DNA of 64,000 nucleotides, from the NCBI GenBank assembly GCA_038316385.1, contig JBBQAN010000001.1, forward strand, positions 124,001 to 188,000, read 5' to 3'. Under the pieces are notes generated by a model. It was not told the origin of the DNA, did no database searches, and saw nothing but the letters and a program-made list of their open reading frames with translations. Source of the DNA: SZAS-103 sp038316385 (lineage in GTDB: Bacteria > Pseudomonadota > Gammaproteobacteria > Xanthomonadales > Xanthomonadaceae). The position numbers and the translations under genes were made by a program. Positions 26,566 to 34,069 of this stretch are shown here, piece after piece; position 1 is the stretch's first letter, and each line of letters opens with the position of its first letter.

Positions 26566-26583
26566 TGTCAAGCACCCTTGACA
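26566..26583. promoter_or_regulatory. Operator 2, with overlapping -35 element
   Basis: TGTCAAGCACCCTTGACA repeats operator 1 with only the 4-base centre changed. Read on the minus strand its TTGACA could be a -35 element, with the weak hexamer CAGACT 17 bases downstream as -10, which would place the start near operator 1. Binding to both sites would block this promoter. Confidence 0.8.
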
Positions 26584-26687
26584 GCACTGCTGTCAGCACG
26601 CTACACGCCAGGAGGTTCGCGTCGCGGCCGCGCTTTGTCCAATCGATCATGGTTGTGCTGCACGGGATGACGACATCCTGCAGTTAC

Positions 26688-26714
26688 TTGCTGCTGACGT
26701 ATTTCTCGCGACGG
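26688..26714. repeat. Displaced second copy of the fpr 3' end
   Basis: Bases 26688-26714 are identical over 27 bases to 26787-26813, the 3' end of fpr. On the minus strand both encode REKYVSSK followed by a stop, but with AAG-TAA here and AAA-TGA in fpr. The spacing is 99 bases. It looks like the remnant of a second fpr-like gene end or a repeat expansion. Confidence 0.7.
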
Positions 26715-26782
26715 GCAATTCGGCGTGCCTAGTGGCATTGCCTCGCGCGCCGCGCGTGGCCGGCTGTCCGCCTCCAATGAAC

Positions 26783-27532
26783 TCATTTGCTGCTGACGTA
26801 TTTCTCGCGACGGATATGCGGCACAGGCAAGCCGAAACCTTTTAACGCCTCGAAACAGGTATCGACCATCACCGGATTGCCGCAGAGATAGGCGATGTCG
26901 CTCTCCGCGTTCGGCGCGAATTCGGGCAGCGTGTCCTGCACGTAACCCTTGCGCACGTCGTGGTGCGGGTTGTCCGGCATCTCGCGCGAGAAGCACGGCA
27001 CGAAACGGAAGCCCGGATGCGCTTCGGCGAACGCGTAAAAATCGTCCGCATAAATCAATTCCTCGGGACGCCGCGCGCCGAACAGCAACACGACTTCAAT
27101 GCCGCGTTCGACCATCAGCTTCTCGATCAGCGGCAACATCGCGCGATATGGGGTGACCCCGGTCCCAGTGCCGATCAGCAGATAGCGCTTGCTGGCATCG
27201 TTCGGCATCAGGCAAAAGCGGCCGTACGGCCCGCTGGCATCAATGCGTCCGCCCTCGTCCAGCGACTCGAACAATTTCGTCGCCGCACCACCGGCGACGT
27301 AGCTCACTGCGATCTCCACCATTTCGCCGGCGCCGAGCGCGTGGTCGTGGATGGTCGCCAGCGAATAACTGCGCTTGGTCGCGGTGCCGTCCTCGTAATG
27401 GAAATGCACCTGCACGAACTGGCCGGGAATGAAATCGAGCGGCGCACCATCGTCGCGGGTGAAGGCGAGGTGGCGCACGGTCGGGGCGAGCATGCGGCTC
27501 GACACCAGCTTCAACGGGAAATGGACAGCCAC
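26783..27532 (-). CDS. fpr: Ferredoxin/flavodoxin-NADP+ reductase
   Basis: The enzyme moves electrons between NADP(H) and ferredoxin or flavodoxin using FAD. The 249-residue product has the FAD-binding RSYSLATIHD, GPYGRFCL, the NADP-binding GTGTGVTPYRAML, ARRPEELIY, YLCGNPVMV and the C-terminal IRREKYVSSK; a basic tail of this sort is typical of bacterial Fpr. It is divergent from the ABC exporter gene at 27629, with 96 bases between starts. Its 3' end is repeated 99 bases downstream. Confidence 0.93.
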   Translation of the reverse strand: MAVHFPLKLVSSRMLAPTVRHLAFTRDDGAPLDFIPGQFVQVHFHYEDGTATKRSYSLATIHDHALGAGEMVEIAVSYVAGGAATKLFESLDEGGRIDASGPYGRFCLMPNDASKRYLLIGTGTGVTPYRAMLPLIEKLMVERGIEVVLLFGARRPEELIYADDFYAFAEAHPGFRFVPCFSREMPDNPHHDVRKGYVQDTLPEFAPNAESDIAYLCGNPVMVDTCFEALKGFGLPVPHIRREKYVSSK

Positions 27533-27628
27533 GAATCCTCAACAGTGTGTTGCCGCAGTCGATGCGGCCGGCCCGATATACTAACGGCCCAGCGTGGACT
27601 TTGCTCTGGCCGCGCGCACTGGACACCC

Positions 27629-28594
27629 ATGACCGACCATCCGCAGCAAGCCACGCCCGCGTTGCAGGTCACCGATCTGCGCAAGACCTACGCCACCGGC
27701 GTCGAGGCGCTCAAGGGCATTTCGCTGACTGTCGAACCGGGCGATTTCTTCGCCTTGCTCGGCCCGAATGGCGCCGGCAAGTCCACCCTGATCGGCATCG
27801 TCAGCTCGCTGGTGAACATGACCGCAGGCAGCGTGCACGTGTTCGGTATCGATCTCGCCGCGCACCGCAGCGAGGCGATGCGGCAGATTGGGCTGGTGCC
27901 GCAGGAAATGAATTTCAATTTCTTTGAAAAGCCCTTCGACATCCTCGTCAATTACGCCGGGTTTTACGGCGTGCCGCGCAGCGAAGCGCTCGGCCGCGCC
28001 GAAGAGGAACTCAAGCGCGCGCAGTTATGGAACAAGGCGCACACGATGTCGCGCACGCTGTCGGGCGGGATGAAACGCAGGCTGATGATCGCGCGCGCGA
28101 TGATGACGCGGCCGCGCCTGCTGATCCTCGACGAACCAACCGCAGGCGTCGACATCGAGATCCGCCGCGGCATGTGGAAGACCCTCAACGAAATCAATGC
28201 GGCCGGCACCACCATCATCCTCACCACGCATTACCTCGAAGAAGCCGAGAACCTGTGCCGCAATCTGGCGATCATCAATCACGGCCAGATCATTGAACAG
28301 GGCCCGATGAAGACGCTCCTGGCGAAGCTCGACGTCGAAGGATTCCTGTTCGACATCGACGGCAAGTTGCCGGCAACTTTGCCGCACATTGATGGCGCGG
28401 TTCTGCTCGCAACCGATGACCACACCATCGATCTCGACATGCCGCGCGCGATGGATCTCAACCGCGTGTTCAGCATGCTCGGCGATGCCGGCATCCGCGT
28501 GCGCTCGATGCGCACCAAGTCGAACCGGCTTGAAGAATTGTTCGTGCGCCTGACCGGCGAAGACGATCGCTCGGGTAATGGAGCCACGCAATGA
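27629..28594 (+). CDS. ABC transporter ATP-binding protein (ABC-2 family)
   Basis: The 321-residue ATPase has Walker A LLGPNGAGKSTLIG, Q-loop VPQEMNF, signature LSGGMKRRLMIARAM, Walker B LLILDEPTAGVD and H-loop TTHYLEEAE. The C-terminal 80 residues after the ATPase domain are the usual extra domain of drug- or polysaccharide-type ABC-2 exporters. I start at ATG 27629; the frame continues far upstream through fpr antisense sequence, which is not coding. Its TGA overlaps the permease ATG. A TATACT hexamer at 27577-27582 could be the -10 of its promoter, though I see no well-spaced -35. Confidence 0.93.
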   Translation: MTDHPQQATPALQVTDLRKTYATGVEALKGISLTVEPGDFFALLGPNGAGKSTLIGIVSSLVNMTAGSVHVFGIDLAAHRSEAMRQIGLVPQEMNFNFFEKPFDILVNYAGFYGVPRSEALGRAEEELKRAQLWNKAHTMSRTLSGGMKRRLMIARAMMTRPRLLILDEPTAGVDIEIRRGMWKTLNEINAAGTTIILTTHYLEEAENLCRNLAIINHGQIIEQGPMKTLLAKLDVEGFLFDIDGKLPATLPHIDGAVLLATDDHTIDLDMPRAMDLNRVFSMLGDAGIRVRSMRTKSNRLEELFVRLTGEDDRSGNGATQ

Positions 28595-29415
28595 CCATGA
28601 ATGCCATCGCCAACCCTGCTTCCGTGAATTCAATTCCGGCAAGCCCGATGCGCGCGAACCTGATCGCGCTTGCCACGATCGCCCGCCGCGAAACCGCGCG
28701 CATCCTGCGTATCTGGGCGCAGACATTGGTGCCGCCGGCGATCACCGCGACACTGTATTTCCTGATCTTCGGCCGCCTCATTGGCAGCCGCATCGGTGCA
28801 ATGAACGGCATCACTTACATGCAGTTCATCGTGCCCGGCCTGGTGATGATGAGCATCATCCAGAACGCCTACGGCAACATCAGTTCGAGTTTCTTTGGCG
28901 CGAAGTTTGGCCGCCACGTCGAGGAATTGCTGGTCAGCCCGATGCCGAACTGGGTGATTCTTGGTGGGTATGTTGCCGGCGGCATGCTGCGTGGATTGAT
29001 GGTCGGCGTCATCGTGCTCTGCATCGCGATGTTCTTCACCCCGGTGCGGGTTCCACATCCGCTGGTGATGATCAGCACCGTGCTGCTCGGCGCGGCGATC
29101 TTCTCGCTTGCCGGGTTCATCAACGCGGTATACGCGAAGAAGTTCGACGACGTCGCGATCGTGCCGACCTTCATTCTTACCCCGCTCACGTATCTGGGTG
29201 GCGTGTTCTATTCGGTGAAGCTGCTGCCGCCCTGGGCCGAAGCCGCGACCCACTTGAATCCGATTTTCTATATGGTCAACGCATTCCGCTACGGCCTGCT
29301 TGATGTCAGCGACGTGCCGTTGTGGGTGGCTTATTCGTTGATGATCGGGTTCACCGTCGCGATGTCGGCATTGGCGTTGTGGTTATTGAAGCGGGGTGTG
29401 GGGTTGCGCAGTTAA
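28591..29415 (+). CDS. ABC-2 type transporter permease
   Basis: The 274-residue product has six predicted membrane segments, the first at about 45-66 after a hydrophilic N-terminus, and the ABC-2 permease signature with FIVPGLVMMSIIQNAYGNISSSFFG and PTFILTPLTYLGGVFYSVKLLPPWAEA. It is coupled to the ATPase gene by a 4-base overlap. Together they form a two-gene exporter; similar pairs move drugs, lipids or polysaccharides. The substrate is unknown. No membrane fusion protein is encoded nearby. Confidence 0.9.
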   Translation: MTMNAIANPASVNSIPASPMRANLIALATIARRETARILRIWAQTLVPPAITATLYFLIFGRLIGSRIGAMNGITYMQFIVPGLVMMSIIQNAYGNISSSFFGAKFGRHVEELLVSPMPNWVILGGYVAGGMLRGLMVGVIVLCIAMFFTPVRVPHPLVMISTVLLGAAIFSLAGFINAVYAKKFDDVAIVPTFILTPLTYLGGVFYSVKLLPPWAEAATHLNPIFYMVNAFRYGLLDVSDVPLWVAYSLMIGFTVAMSALALWLLKRGVGLRS

Positions 29416-29444
29416 TTCTTCAACAACGTTTTTAGACGTTGAGG

Positions 29445-29801
29445 CTAGTGCAAATTTTTTGCGAGAACTACATAGTGTTTTGATTGGACCAACAAAGTCA
29501 CGCCATCTCCCTTTGATAACGGTCTGACGAGGCGCGCATCAGCGAGAACAACGTTTCCGTTTGGGCGACGAACCGAAGCGACTTGCCGATTCCCGCCACC
29601 AAGACCGCTGGTCGCGACCGGGCCTGCAGATTGAACGATGCCGAAGATTTTGTAAGCAGGCGCGGGTAGATTGCGGATTTCCAAAACAACCATCGCAATC
29701 ATGATCAGAACAGCGATTGCTATTCCGAAAATCGTACTTGAGTAACTTGCAATCCAATAACGCAGAGCAAAGCCTTTTAATCTTAAAAGATGCGCTTTCA
29801 T
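29445..29801 (-). CDS. Small membrane-anchored protein of unknown function
   Basis: The 118-residue product has one N-terminal membrane helix (about 19-42, STIFGIAIAVLIMIAMVVLEI) and a soluble C-terminal domain, probably periplasmic, with alternating beta-strand-like patterns (GNVVLADARLV, GDGVTLLVQSKHYVVLA). I do not recognise a family. Base composition is less GC-rich than neighbours, and it has a convergent arrangement with the ABC permease, so recent acquisition is possible. No other reading frame fits better. Confidence 0.6.
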   Translation of the reverse strand: MKAHLLRLKGFALRYWIASYSSTIFGIAIAVLIMIAMVVLEIRNLPAPAYKIFGIVQSAGPVATSGLGGGNRQVASVRRPNGNVVLADARLVRPLSKGDGVTLLVQSKHYVVLAKNLH

Positions 29802-29901
29802 GCGTTGATCCTAGCGTGATTTGTATGAGGCAGGCGCGTGGCCCGGACCTCGATAACGCATCATCCCAGCGATGGCGAATAGAACGACGCGCGGCATGGC
29901 G

Positions 29902-30690
29902 CTACGGCAAACGAAAAAACTTCCGTGCTGTTTCTGTCGTATGCGCTGCAGTAATCTCGATATCCTCGCCGCGATCGCGCGCAAGTTCCTCGACGATATG
30001 CGCGAGATACATCGGTTCGTTGCGACGATGCGAGGGCGCGGGTTTCACCGTGCGCGGTAACAGATAAGGCGCGTCGGTCTCGATCATCAACCGATTCGAC
30101 GGGACGTGTTTCACCAGTTCGCGCAAGTGCAAGCCGCGACGTTCGTCGCAAAGCCAGCCGGTGATGCCGATATGCCAGTCGTTGTCGAGACACTCGAACA
30201 GTTCTTCGCGCGTGCCGGTGAAGCAATGCACGACGGCCACGCCTAGCTTGCCGCCGAAGTTCTTCATCATCGCCACGAAATCGGCGTGCGCATCGCGCTG
30301 GTGCAGGAACAACGGCTTGCCGGTATCGACCGCGATCTGCAATTGCCGCTCGAACGCACGGCGTTGCGCGGGGCGCGGCGAGAAATCACGAAAATAGTCC
30401 AGCCCGCACTCGCCGACCGCGACAACTTCCGGATGCGCATGCAGCGCTCTCATCTCTGCATCGGCTTCGTCGGTATATTCGGTCGCGTGGTGCGGATGCA
30501 CGCCAGCTGTCGCATACAGGATTTCCGTATGCGCCTGCGCCAGTTTCAGCGCTTGCGGCGAGCCTTCGCGACTCGCGCCGGTCACGATCATCCGCGTAAC
30601 GCCTGCGGCACAGGCGCGGTCGAGCACCGCATCGAGATCATGCGCAAAACTTTCGTGGCCGAGGTTGGCGCCGATATCTATCAATTGCAT
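29902..30690 (-). CDS. tatD: TatD family metal-dependent DNase
   Basis: TatD is a TIM-barrel metal-dependent hydrolase with 3'-5' exonuclease activity on DNA, implicated in repair and DNA breakdown. The 262-residue product matches E. coli TatD throughout: DIGANLGH at the N-terminus, TAGVHPHHA, VAVGECGLDYFRDFS, PLFLHQRDAH, VVHCFTGTREEL, GITGWLCDERRGL and IETDAPYLLPR. All metal-ligating His/Asp/Glu residues expected are there. The tatABC genes are not nearby. It is divergent from hrpB. Confidence 0.95.
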   Translation of the reverse strand: MQLIDIGANLGHESFAHDLDAVLDRACAAGVTRMIVTGASREGSPQALKLAQAHTEILYATAGVHPHHATEYTDEADAEMRALHAHPEVVAVGECGLDYFRDFSPRPAQRRAFERQLQIAVDTGKPLFLHQRDAHADFVAMMKNFGGKLGVAVVHCFTGTREELFECLDNDWHIGITGWLCDERRGLHLRELVKHVPSNRLMIETDAPYLLPRTVKPAPSHRRNEPMYLAHIVEELARDRGEDIEITAAHTTETARKFFRLP

Positions 30691-30841
30691 TGAGGTTGGA
30701 AATGGGGATAGAGGATCGGGAATTGTAAGGCGTAAGCAGCCGTCGAGCCGCGATTACCAACGAACGAACAGCACGGCGCGCTACCGGCGGCGACCACATT
30801 TCAAGCTGACGCATTACCAATGCGCATCGTATTCTTGTGTC

Positions 30842-33547
30842 GTGGATCGTTCCGAATTTCCGATTGCTTCATTGTTACCAGCGATCTGCGAGTCGCTGGC
30901 CAGGCATCCGCGCCTCGTGCTCGAAGCGCCGCCCGGCGCCGGTAAGACCACGCAGGCGCCACTCGCACTGCTCGATGCGGGATGGTTGGGTGGAAAGAAA
31001 ATCGTGATGCTCGAGCCGCGCCGGGTCGCCGCGCGCGCGGCCGCACATTTCATGGCGAAGCAATTGAACGAAGCGATCGGCGAGACCGTGGGCTATCGCA
31101 TCCGTTTCGAAAACAAGGTCTCGGCGCGCACACGCATCGAGGTCGTCACTGAAGGCATATTGACGCGGCTGATCCAGGACGATCCGACGCTCGAAAGCAT
31201 CGGCGCCTTGTTGTTCGACGAATTTCACGAACGCCATCTCTCCGCCGACCTCGGCCTCGCGCTTGCGCTTGATGTGCAGTCGCAATTACGTGATGACTTG
31301 CGCATCGTGTTGATGTCGGCGACGCTCGATGGCGAAAAGCTCGCGGCATTTCTCGATGCTCCACGCATCAGTTCGCAAGGCCGCAGCTTTCCCGTGGCCG
31401 TGTCGCATTTTCCTTCACGTCGCGCCCTTCGACAGGCTCAGGGCGATCGGTCGGAGGCCTTGGTTGCGCAGCTGCGACGCGCTATCGAACACGCGCTCGC
31501 CCAACACGAGGGCGATGTGCTCGTGTTTCTGCCCGGACAGCGTGAGATCGCGCAGTTGCATAAAGTGTTGCTGGCCTCGCCCCCTCCCTTGCGCGAGCAG
31601 GGGAGGGTTGTGGAGGGGTTGTCAGGAGTGATGTGCTCACCAAAAAGCGACCCCGCCCCAGCCACCCCCTGCGCGCAAGGGCCGGAGTCAATCGTCGTCT
31701 TGGCGTTGCACGGCGAACTTCCACTCGAACAACAAACTACTGCCTTGAACGCCGATCCGCTGGGCCGTCGCCGCATCGTACTCGCAACCAATGTTGCCGA
31801 ATCGTCGGTGACGTTGCCTGGCGTGCGCGTGGTGATCGATGCCGGGCTCGCGCGCGAGCCGCGCTTTGATCCGAACTCGGGATTCTCGCGCCTGGAAACC
31901 GTCGCGATTTCACAGGCATCAGCCGACCAGCGCGCGGGTCGCGCGGGTCGCGTTGCCGAAGGGTTTGCTTATCGGCTATGGCCGGAATCGCAACGGCTCG
32001 AATCACAACGGCGCGCCGAAATGTCGCAAGTTGAATTGTCGAGTCTCGCGCTCGAACTCGCTGCCTGGGGTGAAGCGAACCTGCGTTTTGTCGATCCGCC
32101 GCCAAGCGGCGCATTATCTGCAGCGCGCGATTTGTTGCGGCGACTCGGTGCACTTGACCTTCGACAAGATCAGGGTGATCGAGGTGAATATGCGATCACG
32201 CCGCTCGGCCGGCGCATGCTCGCGCTCGGCACGCACCCACGACTTGCCGCGATGCTGCTTGCGCCCGAGCACGCGAGTGAACGCGCATTGGCTTGCGATC
32301 TTGCGGCGCTGGTCGAAGCGCGCGATCCGCTGCGCAGTCGTTCCGATGCGCTGGCGGAACGCTGGCAGGCGCTTGCGGCGTTTCGAAATGGACGTGCTCC
32401 GCCTGATGCCAATCGTTCCGCGCTTGCCGTGATCGATCAAGCCGCGAAGCAATGGCGCCGCCGATTGCGGCTCGATGCGCAGCCGCCCCGCGATGCTCCA
32501 TCACACCTGCTTGGCGATCTGCTGCTGCATGCATTCCCCGATCGCATTGCGCATCAAAGTGCGAATGATGCACGTCGCTATCAGCTCGCCAATGGCCGCA
32601 GCGCACGTTTGTTCGACGACAGCGCGTTGTACGGCGAACCATGGATCGTGATCAGCGAGTTGCGTGGATCCGAACGCGAGGCGCAGATCCTGCGCGCCGC
32701 GCCGCTTGACCAAGCGCGACTCGAACGCGAATTTTCGCCGCCCATTGATGGACAAGTATCGCGTGAGGCAGGACGCGGAGAGCGACCCGAGCGTTTCATC
32801 ACCCAAGACCGCGTGTTCTGGGACAACGACAAGCGCGGCATTGTTGCCGTGCGCGAACGGCGCTTCGATCGCATCGTGCTGGAAAGCAAGCCGATACAGA
32901 ATCCCGATTCATCGCGCTATGCCAATGCGCTGGTCGATGCTGTGCGACAACTTGGCTTGTCCGCATTGCCATGGAGCGATGCAATATCGCAATGGCGCGA
33001 ACGCCTGCGTTGCCTGTGCGCATGGATGCCGGAACTCGGCTTGCCTCATCTATCCGACGAAGCCTTGCTCGAATCGCTCGACGACTGGCTGCGGCCTGCA
33101 TTCGTCGGGATGACGCGACTCGACGCGCTCGACGAGCGCGTCTTCGCGGAAGCGCTGACGGCACGCGTCGACTGGAGTGCACGCCAGCGCCTCGACGCGC
33201 TCGCGCCGTCGCGCATCCGCGTGCCATCGGGCATCGAGCGCGCGATCACTTACCGTTACGACGCGCCCGCCGACGCGCCCGACCCGCCCGTGCTTGCAGT
33301 GAAACTGCAGGAACTGTTCGGCCTCGCCGACACCCCGCGCATCGCCGATGGCCGCATCGCGCTCACCCTGCATTTGCTTTCGCCAGGCGGCAAGCCGCTG
33401 CAGATCACCCAGGATCTTCGCGGCTTCTGGGATCGCACGTATCCCGAAGTGAAGCGCGAGATGAAGGGGCGCTACCCGAGGCATCCCTGGCCCGACGATC
33501 CGTGGACATCGGTAGCCACACATCGCGCGAAACCTCGCGGCACGTGA
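30842..33547 (+). CDS. hrpB: ATP-dependent helicase HrpB with repeat-derived insertions
   Basis: HrpB is a DEAH-box helicase of unclear physiological role. The 901-residue product has motif I PPGAGKTTQ, motif II DEFHER, SAT, the NVAESSVTLPG and QRAGRAGR motifs, the HrpB C-terminal domain and RGFWDRTYPEVKREMKGRYPRHPWP. It is longer than E. coli HrpB (about 800). Four low-complexity in-frame inserts explain this: RRALRQAQGDRSE, a 35-40-residue segment after KVLLA, RQDQGDRGE, and DGQVSREAGRGERPE. The DNA of each is an interspersed repeat. I start at GTG 30842 because residues before it are not family-like; the true start is uncertain. Confidence 0.93.
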   Translation: MDRSEFPIASLLPAICESLARHPRLVLEAPPGAGKTTQAPLALLDAGWLGGKKIVMLEPRRVAARAAAHFMAKQLNEAIGETVGYRIRFENKVSARTRIEVVTEGILTRLIQDDPTLESIGALLFDEFHERHLSADLGLALALDVQSQLRDDLRIVLMSATLDGEKLAAFLDAPRISSQGRSFPVAVSHFPSRRALRQAQGDRSEALVAQLRRAIEHALAQHEGDVLVFLPGQREIAQLHKVLLASPPPLREQGRVVEGLSGVMCSPKSDPAPATPCAQGPESIVVLALHGELPLEQQTTALNADPLGRRRIVLATNVAESSVTLPGVRVVIDAGLAREPRFDPNSGFSRLETVAISQASADQRAGRAGRVAEGFAYRLWPESQRLESQRRAEMSQVELSSLALELAAWGEANLRFVDPPPSGALSAARDLLRRLGALDLRQDQGDRGEYAITPLGRRMLALGTHPRLAAMLLAPEHASERALACDLAALVEARDPLRSRSDALAERWQALAAFRNGRAPPDANRSALAVIDQAAKQWRRRLRLDAQPPRDAPSHLLGDLLLHAFPDRIAHQSANDARRYQLANGRSARLFDDSALYGEPWIVISELRGSEREAQILRAAPLDQARLEREFSPPIDGQVSREAGRGERPERFITQDRVFWDNDKRGIVAVRERRFDRIVLESKPIQNPDSSRYANALVDAVRQLGLSALPWSDAISQWRERLRCLCAWMPELGLPHLSDEALLESLDDWLRPAFVGMTRLDALDERVFAEALTARVDWSARQRLDALAPSRIRVPSGIERAITYRYDAPADAPDPPVLAVKLQELFGLADTPRIADGRIALTLHLLSPGGKPLQITQDLRGFWDRTYPEVKREMKGRYPRHPWPDDPWTSVATHRAKPRGT
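31426..31450 (+). repeat. Interspersed repeat in hrpB, type A copy 1
   Basis: CCTTCGACAGGCTCAGGGCG and flanks: a repeat unit of the kind scattered in many proteobacterial genomes, reading RQAQGDRS in hrpB. It matches 32158-32182 at 21 of 25 positions. Confidence 0.8.
31581..31683 (+). repeat. Interspersed inverted-repeat element in hrpB, type B
   Basis: CCCTTGCGCGAGCAGGGG at 31586-31603 faces CCCCTGCGCGCAAGGG at 31666-31681, an imperfect inverted repeat about 100 bases long. It is in frame and adds roughly 35 residues between the conserved helicase motifs, just before IVVLALHGELP. Confidence 0.72.
32158..32182 (+). repeat. Interspersed repeat in hrpB, type A copy 2
   Basis: A degenerate copy of the unit at 31426-31450, with 4 differences in 25 bases. 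It reads RQDQGDRGE and lies before YAITPLGRRM, a conserved HrpB segment. Confidence 0.72.
32753..32787 (+). repeat. Interspersed repeat in hrpB, type C
   Basis: This 35-base unit matches 40363-40397 at 29 of 35 positions, including an uninterrupted 14-base core CGCGTGAGGCAGGA. In hrpB it reads QVSREAGRGERP. Confidence 0.78.
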
Positions 33548-34069
33548 GCTCCGCCGGATACCCGGCGACATCGGTACCGCATCGCGTCTGGTCGTGTTGT
33601 CGGGCGCTCGTCTGGATTCAACGTCGACTGACGATCCTCGCGACGCATCGGGCGGACGCGGGCGCGTGTCGGATGAACGCGAAGACTTCCCGTGGCACTG
33701 CGACGGGTGTGCGCATAGGCGCGCTCGCCTACCTTTCGTCGGATCGCGGAAAGACCGACGCAAGAACGATGCTGAAGCACCACCATCGTGTGTCGGGCGA
33801 ATGATTTGCCGCAGCAATTCATCTTGATGAACCAAACAGGCACTCGTTCGGCCCAAAGCGAAAAACGCTTCAAGCTTTGTTGTGATGTGTCGCCAAACGG
33901 CGTAAAGATGGGCCTGTTGCATTTCGATCAGGGGCCGTTCGGGGCGGATCGACGAAATGCGGTACCCATCCGATCACTCATTTGCCATGTCGCAAGACTT
34001 GGCAGCGCGCTACTGACAACGTTTCGCGACGTTGCCTGTCGTGCGTTTTCCACCACTCAGGAGAGCTCC
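33548..34069. other. Intergenic region between hrpB and the adhesin gene
   Basis: The 522 bases carry no convincing gene; the frames present are short and of arbitrary composition. Features seen are a CGCCGG..CCGGCG hairpin just after the hrpB stop (about 33555-33570) without a T-run, a small AAGCG-AAAAA-CGCTT hairpin at about 33856-33870, and a larger dyad at 33983-34004. The adhesin promoter must lie here, but I could not identify clear -35/-10 elements. Confidence 0.5.
33983..34004. promoter_or_regulatory. Dyad upstream of the adhesin gene
   Basis: TGCCATGTC-GCAA-GACTTGGCA: 9-base arms with one mismatch and a 4-base centre, 65 bases before the adhesin ATG. It could be an operator for a dimeric regulator or an RNA hairpin in the leader. 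Confidence 0.5.

Noticed and set aside
26601..26996. A 131-codon minus-strand frame overlapping fpr
   Set aside because: It is a shifted-frame reading of the fpr 3' end and of the displaced 27-base repeat.
33594..33827. A 77-codon plus-strand frame between hrpB and the adhesin gene
   Set aside because: It is Arg/Ser/Asp-rich without a ribosome-binding site, and competing frames on both strands are equally long.
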